Positions 14,729 through 21,323 of a stretch of 21,323 nucleotides of DNA are shown here, piece after piece. A program made the position numbers and the translations under genes. The notes under the pieces are model-generated. The model did not search any database, had not been told where the DNA came from, and saw nothing but the letters and a program-made list of their open reading frames with translations. Position 1 is the stretch's first letter. The number at the start of each line of letters is the position of its first letter. Source of the stretch: JBGOUJ01 sp041477005 (GTDB lineage: Bacteria > Acidobacteriota > Terriglobia > Bryobacterales > JACQDG01); assembly GCA_041477005.1 (NCBI GenBank), contig JBGOUJ010000053.1, forward strand, positions 1 to 21,323, read 5' to 3'.

Positions 14729-15958
14729 TTATCGCTCTTGATCCTTGATCGCAGCCATATCGACCAGCTTGGGGCTCACCTGCTGGCCGGGACGGATCTG
14801 GTTACGGTTTCCGACCACGACCAAGTCCCCCTCGGAGAGGCCCGCGCGGATTTCGACGCGATTCGACGTTTCGAGACCCAGCGCCACGGGCCGCTCTTCA
14901 ACGGCGCCGTCGGGTCGCACCAGCAAAACGGTCGGTTTCTCTTCGCCGCCCCCGATCGCCGTCAGCGGGATGGCGAGGGCGTTGTTGTGCTGCTCGAGTG
15001 TCAGGTTCACCGTGGCGTACATGCCGGGAACCAGGATGAGATCCGGATTCGGGACGTCGACCTCGGTGTCCATGGTGCGCGTGGAAAGCTGCACCTTTGC
15101 GGCGAACCGCGCCACCCGGCCCGCGAACGAGCGGTTAAGAGAAGGAACCTTCACCTCGACCGGTTGACCCACGTGTACGCCCGGCACCGATGACTCCGGC
15201 ACCGGAAGGATCAGCCGCAGCAGGCTGTTCTGGGACAGGCGCACCAGCGGCATGGCCTGGGTCTGGGAAGCTGTCCCCGCCTGGATCATCGAGCCGGTGT
15301 CGGCATAGCGTTTGGTCACCACGCCCGTGAAGGGCGCCGTCACCAGGGTGTACTGGAAGAGGGTTTTGGTCCTGGCCTGCTCGGCCTCCGCCATCTTGAC
15401 CTGCTCTTCGGCGACAGAAAGCGCCGACCTGGCGGACGCCACCTGGGCTTCCGAAATCAGATCGCGGCTGTGCGCGTCGTCCACTTCCTGCTGCGCCACC
15501 AACCCCGGCCGCGTCTTGAGAACATTTATCAAACGCTCCGCCGTCAAGTGCGCGATATCATGCGACGAGTTCGCCCGTTGCAACTCCTCCTTGGCGCGCT
15601 CCAGTTCGGCGTTGCTACGCTTCAGGAACGCGGCCGCCCGCGCCAGGTCATCGGCCATCTCGGGGATCTCGAGGGTGGCCAGCAACTGGCCCTCTTTCAC
15701 GCGGTCCCCGATATCCACGTCGATCTTCTTCACATAGCCCGCGACCTTGGCCATCAGGTCAACCTCTTGATAGGGCCGGAACTCGGCGGTCAGCACCAGA
15801 TCGCGGGCCAGATCGGCACGGGCGGCCTTCGCTACGGCCACGACAGGCGCCTTCGGTGGATCGCCTTCGCTTTTCGCCGGCTTGGAGCAGGACGGGGCGA
15901 TCGACAGCAGCGCGACCGCCAAAGGAACACAAACGACTGTGCACGCTTTCTTAAACAT
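14729..15958 (-). CDS. RND efflux membrane-fusion (periplasmic adaptor) protein
   Basis: A 409-aa HlyD/AcrA-type adaptor. The N-terminus (1-24) is a signal sequence ending APSC; C24 could be a lipid-attachment cysteine, though Pro at -2 makes the lipobox imperfect. A biotinyl-lipoyl half (VAGYVKKIDVDIGDRVKEGQLLATLE, as shorter blocks from about residue 70) precedes a long coiled-coil hairpin (about 105-200). The second lipoyl half (TAPFTGVVTKRYADTGSMI) and the beta-barrel and membrane-proximal domains (about 235-400) follow. It links the inner-membrane pump to the TolC-type channel. It is the first of three tightly packed efflux genes and starts 13 bp after the RraA-type gene ends. Confidence 0.92.
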   Translation of the reverse strand: MFKKACTVVCVPLAVALLSIAPSCSKPAKSEGDPPKAPVVAVAKAARADLARDLVLTAEFRPYQEVDLMAKVAGYVKKIDVDIGDRVKEGQLLATLEIPEMADDLARAAAFLKRSNAELERAKEELQRANSSHDIAHLTAERLINVLKTRPGLVAQQEVDDAHSRDLISEAQVASARSALSVAEEQVKMAEAEQARTKTLFQYTLVTAPFTGVVTKRYADTGSMIQAGTASQTQAMPLVRLSQNSLLRLILPVPESSVPGVHVGQPVEVKVPSLNRSFAGRVARFAAKVQLSTRTMDTEVDVPNPDLILVPGMYATVNLTLEQHNNALAIPLTAIGGGEEKPTVLLVRPDGAVEERPVALGLETSNRVEIRAGLSEGDLVVVGNRNQIRPGQQVSPKLVDMAAIKDQER

Positions 15959-15971
15959 TACAAAGTCTCAG

Positions 15972-16664
15972 CTAGCCCAGCTCCTCGATTGCCGCCCGCA
16001 GCTTTTCCGGGGAGAACTCCGGCGAGCGGCACAAACCGATTATCTTCCGTTCTTTGACCAGCAGGCGAGCCGCCACCGCCGGGAGTTGCCCGGCGATCTC
16101 CTTCGGTATGGCCAGAATCCCGTGACAGTCCCCGAAAATCAAGTCACCCGGATGTACCGTCAGGCCTCCGACCTCCACCGGGCCGCCGAAATCGATCATG
16201 TGGACGTAAGCCCGAGACACCGCCACGTTGCCGGCAAAAAGCGCGTAGCCCATCGACTCGACGGCCGGCAAATCCCGCGCGCCGCCGTTGGTCACCGATC
16301 CGACGCATCCCATTGCGCGCAGGATACTGGCGTGAACCTCGCCCACGAAGCCGCCAAGACCCGGCCTGCCGTCGATATCCTGGACCACCGTGACCCGGGG
16401 CGAGGGTATTGTCAAGATGTTATTCCACCAATCGGTGCGCTCAAAATACGAGTGTCCGACCGGCGGCGGCCCCGAGCAGCGGATCCGTCCGGTGGCTGCG
16501 TAGCCCAGCATCGGCGGCAGCTTGTCGAACAGGCAGCGAATACTCGCGTCGGCAAAGCCTTCGTTGCGCAGCCGCAAGTCGAACGTCTCGATGGCGTTCG
16601 AGAGAGTACAGGCGTCCAGTCGCCGGATCGATTCGAGCTGATCGAAAGTTAGAATATCGGGCAA
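15972..16664 (-). CDS. RraA-family protein (4-hydroxy-4-methyl-2-oxoglutarate aldolase-like)
   Basis: A 230-aa protein. I choose the TTG at 16664: AAGGAGG lies 6-7 nt upstream and the product then starts MPDILTFDQL, a natural N-terminus; a TTG at 16694 would place that ribosome binding site inside the gene. The RraA fold is clear: GGFVGEVHASILRAMGCVG (104-122), NGGARD with R130 and D131 (substrate and metal-binding positions in family members), and HPGDLIFGDCHGIL (171-184). Members include metal-dependent aldolases and decarboxylases of pyruvate-type acids, and the E. coli RNase E inhibitor, which this longer version need not resemble in role. It lies 13 bp before the efflux operon and may be transcribed with it. 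Confidence 0.87.
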   Translation of the reverse strand: MPDILTFDQLESIRRLDACTLSNAIETFDLRLRNEGFADASIRCLFDKLPPMLGYAATGRIRCSGPPPVGHSYFERTDWWNNILTIPSPRVTVVQDIDGRPGLGGFVGEVHASILRAMGCVGSVTNGGARDLPAVESMGYALFAGNVAVSRAYVHMIDFGGPVEVGGLTVHPGDLIFGDCHGILAIPKEIAGQLPAVAARLLVKERKIIGLCRSPEFSPEKLRAAIEELG

Positions 16665-16716
16665 GCCTTCCCTCCTTCCGAAAAGGCGAACCAAATGTCA
16701 GGCGTTGGATAGGGTA

Positions 16717-17037
16717 CTAGGAAACCGCGGGCGGAGGACGGAAATAAAAGGGGAGCAAAATGCAGAACGGCTTGGGCCGAGGGGTCTCCTTGGCGGCTAC
16801 GGGAGGACCGGAAGCGCGCCAGTCCGGATCGAACGGGGCTGCTTCCATGTTGCGGACGGCCGGCGCCTCTTCCATCCGGCATTCCTTCATCTTCGTGGCT
16901 TTGGCCAAGTGCCCGGTAGGGCCATCGGGATAATATTGACTCAGTTTGGCCTGCGTGGCAAGCACCAGCAGCAGCGCCGCCAGCAGGTAAACGCCTGCCC
17001 TTGTCAGGAAGCGATAGATGTATGCGACGGGCTTCAC
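16717..17037 (-). CDS. Small single-pass membrane protein of unknown function
   Basis: A 106-aa protein starting at GTG (17037). One hydrophobic segment, AGVYLLAALLLVLATQA (about residues 14-30), is followed by a soluble part rich in Pro, Ala and Glu with two Cys (C53 and C92); no domain is recognised. Support for a real gene comes from the upstream sequence: TTGACA and TATAGT boxes 17 nt apart would start transcription about 6 nt before the GTG. The gene lies 52 bp before the RraA-type gene on the same strand, so this promoter may also drive that gene and the efflux genes. Confidence 0.55.
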   Translation of the reverse strand: MKPVAYIYRFLTRAGVYLLAALLLVLATQAKLSQYYPDGPTGHLAKATKMKECRMEEAPAVRNMEAAPFDPDWRASGPPVAAKETPRPKPFCILLPFYFRPPPAVS

Positions 17038-17049
17038 CGCGTTGTTTCA

Positions 17050-17078
17050 ACTATACGATGGCTCGGGCGGGCTGTCAA
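17050..17078 (-). promoter_or_regulatory. Near-consensus sigma-70-type promoter
   Basis: On the - strand, TTGACA (17078-17073, perfect -35) is followed after 17 nt by TATAGT (17055-17050, 5 of 6 to the -10 consensus). Expected start of transcription is near 17043, leaving a 5' leader of only about 6 nt before the GTG at 17037. It is the best promoter match I found in the window. Confidence 0.7.
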
Positions 17079-17194
17079 TCGGCGTTCCGGTTCAGCAGGT
17101 TCAGCACCGATTCCGCAACGAAGAGCGGGAGTAGGCCGGAACTGATGTGTTTGGCTGGGGCTTTCAAGGTTTGTGGGGAGGAGAGCGGACCCGT

Positions 17195-17785
17195 TCAGAC
17201 GCTGGCCAGGTCGATGCCGTACTTCCTCATTTCCTCATCGTAATACCGGCGGAACAGCAGGTCCCACTCCTCGCTGCCCTCCGGGATTTCGCGCTTTTGC
17301 GACTTGATCTTCACGCGCGCGGCGTGGTCGATCTTGTCTTCGGTGAGCAGCATCTCGGTGAAGGTCCGCACGATCTCCAGCCGCACGTCATTCCACTCCA
17401 TCTTGAATTTGACTCGCGGCGTGCGGCGCAGCAGCGCGGCCAGCTTGTGGGAAAGCTCGTTGACCTTGTCGCGGGAGAGCTTCATGTGGTCGCCGGTCTC
17501 GCGGCCGGAGGCGCGGATGATCTTGCGCTCGGCGAGCAGGATCTTCTTGGTGCGCTTGAACATCTCCTGGTAGCTGACGCCCTCGCGCCGCATGTATTCG
17601 CCATACTGGCCGAGAATCTCGCGCACCTCGTCGTTGACCTGGTCTTCGACGGAAAGCTCGTCCGTGATCAGGTCCTGGATGGCCCCGCGCACCGCCTCCG
17701 GATCGCCCATCTCCAGCGGGTCGTCCGCCAAACGCTTGGTCATCTGCCGAGACAAATAAGCGATAAACGCCCTGGAAAGCAGCAT
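17195..17785 (-). CDS. DUF507-family protein
   Basis: A 196-aa, highly charged, mostly helical protein. Two related segments start similarly: MLLSRAFIAYLSRQM (1-15) and MKLSRDKVNELSHKL (100-114). Each is followed by an acidic helix, and the second half ends in YYDEEMRKYGIDL. This is the DUF507 pattern, here with both units. Members are common in Acidobacteria and Deltaproteobacteria-like groups, and their function is not known. There is no signal peptide or membrane segment, so it is cytoplasmic. The ATG at 17785 is the natural start because the first motif begins there. A strong inverted repeat lies 22 bp upstream. Confidence 0.82.
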   Translation of the reverse strand: MLLSRAFIAYLSRQMTKRLADDPLEMGDPEAVRGAIQDLITDELSVEDQVNDEVREILGQYGEYMRREGVSYQEMFKRTKKILLAERKIIRASGRETGDHMKLSRDKVNELSHKLAALLRRTPRVKFKMEWNDVRLEIVRTFTEMLLTEDKIDHAARVKIKSQKREIPEGSEEWDLLFRRYYDEEMRKYGIDLASV

Positions 17786-17806
17786 GTTTGAAATTCAGTG
17801 TAACAT

Positions 17807-17828
17807 ACGGCGGGCCGGAGCCCGCCGT
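17807..17828. repeat. Perfect GC-rich hairpin (9-bp stem, 4-nt loop)
   Basis: ACGGCGGGC, loop CGGA, GCCCGCCGT. It lies 22 bp upstream of the DUF507 start. No T-run follows on either strand, so it is not a standard terminator; a REP-like extragenic element or a cruciform site is more likely. Confidence 0.55.
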
Positions 17829-18140
17829 TCCGAGGCCAGCCGCGGGGATCTCTCAGGTTCCTCGCGCCCCGCGCCCTGTGTGGCCGCAAAGGCCTGTTCC
17901 CCGGGAGGTGCTCGTACGGGAGTAGCCAGGGATGGAATTGCACGGCATTACACGCTGTCGCTGCCCATCGCCGGATCCCTCGACCCTAGACCGGAGCTAT
18001 CCCAGCCGCATCTTGCTGAAAAGGCAATGCTTCTTGACACTACCTCTTTAGCCGGCTGAGGAAGGTTCTCCGGCCCGAACAATGGGACCACCGATGGAAA
18101 AGACGGAACAAATCGACCGGTCTTGGTGTCTACAGCGGAC
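17829..18140. other. Intergenic region between divergent genes
   Basis: About 310 bp between the DUF507 gene and the small exported-protein gene. I see no gene, no RNA element and no clear promoter pair. It must contain regulatory sequence for at least one of the two divergent genes. Confidence 0.4.
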
Positions 18141-18533
18141 GTGAGGTTAAGCGGAGTACTCCTATTCCTCCTGGCTTGCGTTTCTATCGTTCATGCCGCC
18201 GACGTTTCTGGCACATGGACCGGCGAGATGCGAGAAGATCTCGGCCAGATTGGCAATCAGAAGCTCGTCTTCAAGCTAAAACAGTCTGGCGATCAGGTGT
18301 CCGGGACGGCAGGTCCTGGCGAGAATGCCCAGAGCCCAATACAGGATGCCAGGCTCCAGGGAGACCACCTGACGTTTTCCGTGACCGGCCCTGGCGAGTC
18401 TGGGGCTGGCTCAGGCCCGACCTGGAAGTTCGAGCTTACGGTCTCCGGAGAACGACTGGATGGACGTGCGGAGGGTACACTTAAGGGTCAATTCCTGGGG
18501 AAGGTGAAAGTAGTGATGTCCCGCCGGATTTAG
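18141..18533 (+). CDS. Small exported beta-rich protein of unknown function
   Basis: About 130 aa from the GTG at 18141; TTG at 18123 or GTG at 18126 are alternatives, and none has a clear ribosome binding site. A signal peptide (VLLFLLACVSIVHA) precedes a mature part starting ADVSGTWTGEM. Its alternating strands, such as QKLVFKLKQSGDQVSGTAG, GDHLTFSVTG and WKFELTVSGERLDGRAEG, look like a lipocalin-like small beta-barrel seen in many acidobacterial exported proteins. No catalytic residues are recognisable. A hairpin with a T-run follows the stop codon directly, which supports an independent transcript ending here. Confidence 0.65.
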   Translation: MRLSGVLLFLLACVSIVHAADVSGTWTGEMREDLGQIGNQKLVFKLKQSGDQVSGTAGPGENAQSPIQDARLQGDHLTFSVTGPGESGAGSGPTWKFELTVSGERLDGRAEGTLKGQFLGKVKVVMSRRI

Positions 18534-18536
18534 GGC

Positions 18537-18570
18537 CCGCTCGGCTGCGAGCGGCCGGCGGCGCTTTTTT
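18537..18570 (+). terminator. Probable intrinsic terminator of the small exported-protein gene
   Basis: CCGCTCG, loop GCTG, CGAGCGG forms a 7-bp GC stem starting 4 nt after the stop codon. A run of six T (18565-18570) follows, about 10 nt after the stem; the GC-rich stretch between may extend the structure. The spacing is longer than ideal. Confidence 0.5.
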
Positions 18571-18834
18571 GGTAATCGTTTCGGCACACGGCAAGTTCCT
18601 GAGGTCAGCCCGGTCGTGTTCTCAAGATCGAGAGCTTGCTCTGGCTTGAGGTAGACGCCGGGGCAGGACGACCGGCAGCGACAACGACTATGCTGCGCAA
18701 AGCCGCCCTCCGTCGGGATTCGCCTCGCGGGGGAAACTCGGAATTGGGGATCGGTCCGGAGTGCTCTCGATTCCGCTCTACGCAAGTGGCGAAATAACTG
18801 CCCAACGCTCGGATCTTGGACGCATAATAAAGGC
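18571..18834. other. Short intergenic region
   Basis: No gene or structured element is seen. It ends with CATAAT (18823-18828), a possible -10 box only 6 nt before the ATG at 18835, with no good -35 partner. Confidence 0.4.
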
Positions 18835-20103
18835 ATGCGTCGCAGGACATTTCTCTTCGGCGTAAGCGCGTCAACCCTACTCCCTGCGCTTCAGACTCGA
18901 ACCGCTGAAGCGTCGCTCGGAATGATTGCATTCGTCCAGGGGGGAGATCTCTGGTTTCGGGTCTTGCCCGACGGGCAGCCCAAGAAATTGGCTACTGGCC
19001 CGCGCATTCACGCACCCCGTTTTTCGCCTTCCGGTGAGTGGATCGCTTACCACAGCGGAGGCGCCCTGCACATTATCCGCAGAGATGGCAGCACGGCCAA
19101 GCAATTGCCTCCGGGAGAGAGCATCTGGCTGCCCGCCGGTGACGTGCTCGCAGTCGCGAACAGCTAAGGTCTCAGATTATTCCGTCCCACAAACGGCTGG
19201 AATGCTCCCCAGCTCGTCACGAGAGAAGAAGGTGTTCCCGTCTTCAGCCCGGACGGCACACAACTTGTCTACTCCAGTGCTGCTGAGAAGGGGCGAGGCC
19301 CTGGTGGAGAAACGATGCGCGACGGACAGCTTTGCCGGTTTGTTCTCACCGACGCGGAGCGCAAACCACAATCTCTCGTCTCGAAGCACCTGACCGGCCT
19401 GCTCCCGTATGCCTGGAGTCGGGATGCTAAGTACGTCCTCTATTGGGAGGACCCCGATTTCTCTGCGTCCATAATGGCTGACGGGCTCGATCTCTTTCGC
19501 ACTCCAGTCGCAGGTGGATCATCGCAGCCTTTGGGAGTCACTGTCTTAGTACACGATGACATGCTGGCGCTCTCACCAACTCAAAACAAATTGGCCGCTA
19601 CGGTCGGGGCCGGGCGCGAGACGTGGTCCGAAAAGCGCATCGCTACAATCGATCTCGATACCGAGGCGCTCCGTTACTTGACAGATGAGAATACGAGCGC
19701 GATTTGTCCTTCCTGGTCGCCGGATGGAAAGCAGATAGCGTATGTGGCGGCCGCGAGTGGCGCTTTGGAGCGCATGAAACAGCCGATGGGTCTTGCACAG
19801 GCCAAGCCGCATCTCGAACAGCGCCGCATCTGGGTCGCAGACGCGTCGACCGCTAGCAGGCCCAAACAGATCACCAAGGATGATCGCTATCGAGACGAGG
19901 AGCCGATGTATTCAATTGGCGGCGCCCACATTTTGTTCTGTCGCATGGACCGCGACGGCAGCGGAACCTTGTGGCTGATGAGCGCCACCGGTGAGAATCT
20001 GATTCAACTCTCAGGACCACTACCGCTCGAAGGCAGTTGGTTTGGTTACTACGGCTACATCGATTGGCGTCGGACGTTCGACTGGTTTCGCAATCCTGTG
20101 TAG
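18835..20103 (+). pseudogene. Tat-exported PD40/TolB-like beta-propeller gene interrupted by one in-frame TAA
   Basis: From the ATG at 18835 the frame runs 423 codons to a stop at 20101-20103 with a single break, a TAA at 19165-19167 (codon 111). The N-terminus MRRRTFLFGVSASTLLPAL is a twin-arginine signal. Propeller repeats lie on both sides of the stop: RFSPSGEWIAYHSGGALHII before it, and VPVFSPDGTQLVYSSAA, PSWSPDGKQIAYVAAASG and YSIGGAHILFCRMD after it. The text around the stop (AVANS, stop, GLRLFRP) continues the fold smoothly, so one C-to-T change (CAA to TAA) would explain it; no frameshift is needed. Relatives are exported WD40-like proteins without known activity. A recent nonsense mutation, a base-call error or restart at the ATG at 19315 are all possible. 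Confidence 0.75.
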
Positions 20104-20318
20104 TATTACATGCGGTGGATCTCCGCTGAAGTGTCATCGCATCAGGGCTGTCATCAACCCTGTTTCGGGTGGGATTCATCCTTAATTTAAGACTCTGCGC
20201 CGAAAGGGTTCCCATTCGGTCCAAGGCGGTTCGTGTTCTTGCAGGCAAGGAACTGGGCCTTTACGGTCGTGGGGAGGAAAGCCAGTACAATCGGGGGAGC
20301 CCACGCGAGGATGACGGG
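20104..20318. other. Short convergent intergenic region
   Basis: About 215 bp between two genes that end towards each other. No gene and no convincing terminator hairpin was found. Confidence 0.4.
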
Positions 20319-21323
20319 TCACTCCTGCCGCAAGGCGGAAGCCGGGTTGATGCGAACCGCTCGCCAGATCGGAGGCGCAGCGGCGAGAACGGCGGTGGTT
20401 GCAATCAGCAGCAGAGCGGAGCCGAGGGCGACGGGATCCGAAGGCCGCACCTCGTACAGCACTTGCCGAATCCATCGCGCCGAGGCGCCGTAAGCGGCGA
20501 AGCCCAACACGATGCCGGCCGTGACGAGCAGCAGCATTTCGCCCGAAAGCAGCCGTACGATGCGGGCAGGGTCGGCGCCGAGCGCAACGCGCACGCCGAT
20601 CTCGCGTGTGCGCGCCCTCACCGCGAAGTCCAGCGCGCCGTAGAGGCCGATGGCCGCCAGCAGCGCCGCGATCGCGCCGAAGATCGAAGACAGCGCCGCA
20701 AGCAGCTTCTCCTGCCACAGCGATGTCTCCACCTCCTGGCGCAACGTCCTCACTTCGACAAAGGGCAGCTCCGGGTCGAGCGAGCGTAAGGCCTCGCGAA
20801 CCGGGGCGATGATCGCCTCGGGCTGCTGGTGTGTGCGCAAGTGCAGAATGAAACCGGAGTCGAAGCCGTTCACAACGGGGCTGTAGACCGTCGGTTGGAT
20901 TTCTTCCCGTAAGGAGCGGTACTTGGCATCGCTCACCACGCCGATGATTTCCGAGTCAGGCTTCGCGATGCCGTTCAGCCCGCTGCCGAGCCGCTTTCCA
21001 ATCGCGTATTCGCCTGGGAAAAAGCGCCGCGCGAGCGTCTGATTGACGATCACTTTGCGCGGTGTCTGCTTGTTCTCGTCGGACCAGGTGAAGTCGCGGC
21101 CCGCAACCAGGCGCATGCCCATCGTCTCGAAGTAACCGGGCGTTACGGCGTTCAGGCTGGTATTCAGGAAGTCGTTCCTGCCGATCGGCGTCCCGGCGGC
21201 GCCGAAAGTGCCCTTCAGTCCGGTGCCACGCATGAGCGCCCGGCCGGCGATGCTGGCGGCGTCGACCGAGGGCAGCGAGCGGGTTTTCTCCAGCAGTTCC
21301 CTACTTAGAAGCCGGGCGCGATC
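20319..21323 (-). CDS. ABC transporter permease, ADOP (MacB/FtsX-like) family, 3' part
   Basis: The frame stays open to the window end, so this is the C-terminal 334 or so residues of a protein that is usually about 800 aa. It begins in the second MacB-type periplasmic domain (LNAVTPGYFETMGMRLVAGRDFTWSD as shorter blocks, then KVIVNQTLARRFFPGE and IIGVVSDAKYRSLREE). It ends in the FtsX permease domain with three transmembrane helices and the signatures RTREIGVRVALGADPARI and RAVRINPASALRQE. This wording is that of the acidobacterial duplicated orphan permease family (TIGR03434-type). Such proteins are permeases without a linked ATPase gene, present in many paralogues in Solibacter-like genomes; their substrate is unknown. 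No neighbouring ATPase is visible here. Confidence 0.88.
   Translation of the reverse strand, partial: DRARLLSRELLEKTRSLPSVDAASIAGRALMRGTGLKGTFGAAGTPIGRNDFLNTSLNAVTPGYFETMGMRLVAGRDFTWSDENKQTPRKVIVNQTLARRFFPGEYAIGKRLGSGLNGIAKPDSEIIGVVSDAKYRSLREEIQPTVYSPVVNGFDSGFILHLRTHQQPEAIIAPVREALRSLDPELPFVEVRTLRQEVETSLWQEKLLAALSSIFGAIAALLAAIGLYGALDFAVRARTREIGVRVALGADPARIVRLLSGEMLLLVTAGIVLGFAAYGASARWIRQVLYEVRPSDPVALGSALLLIATTAVLAAAPPIWRAVRINPASALRQE

Overview
Organism and setting. The DNA is GC-rich and gene-dense. Four things together suggest an acidobacterium, probably of the Solibacter/Bryobacterales type: an ADOP-type (acidobacterial duplicated orphan permease) ABC permease, cytochrome c domains of the kind common in Planctomycetes and Acidobacteria, a cytochrome-fused PQQ-type dehydrogenase, and an RraA-type protein next to an RND efflux operon. 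This is inferred from gene families only; the window holds no rRNA, tRNA or marker gene.

Region 1 (1-2150, all genes on -). A TIR-domain protein and a PD-(D/E)XK nuclease are bounded by three copies of a short motif (13 bp identical at 14-26 and 755-767, diverged at 2074-2087). On the - strand each copy reads as the 3' core (GTTRRRY) of an integron attC site. The upstream copy lies in a 71-bp element (2077-2147) with the R''-L''-L'-R' layout of an attC. I read this as two adjacent gene cassettes, each carrying one probable defence gene.

Region 2 (2150-2998). This is a scrap zone: a 16-bp perfect palindrome, two 18-bp direct repeats, and a frameshifted relic of a BrnT/BrnA toxin-antitoxin pair.

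Region 3 (2999-10104, +). These are mostly exported redox and repeat proteins: a double-cytochrome PQQ-type dehydrogenase, a MazF-type toxin-antitoxin pair, a decayed duplicate of the 3' end of the dehydrogenase gene, a cytochrome/ankyrin protein, a heme-motif alpha/alpha-toroid protein whose stop lies in a four-unit tandem repeat, and a YVTN-type beta-propeller protein.

Region 4 (10282-17785, -). Reading 17785 to 10282: a DUF507 protein, a one-helix small protein with a near-consensus promoter, an RraA-family protein starting at TTG, then a tightly packed tripartite efflux operon (membrane-fusion protein, RND pump, TolC-type outer-membrane protein).

Region 5 (17786-21323). A small exported protein with a terminator, a Tat-exported beta-propeller gene interrupted by one in-frame TAA, and the 3' part of the ADOP permease, which runs off the window end.
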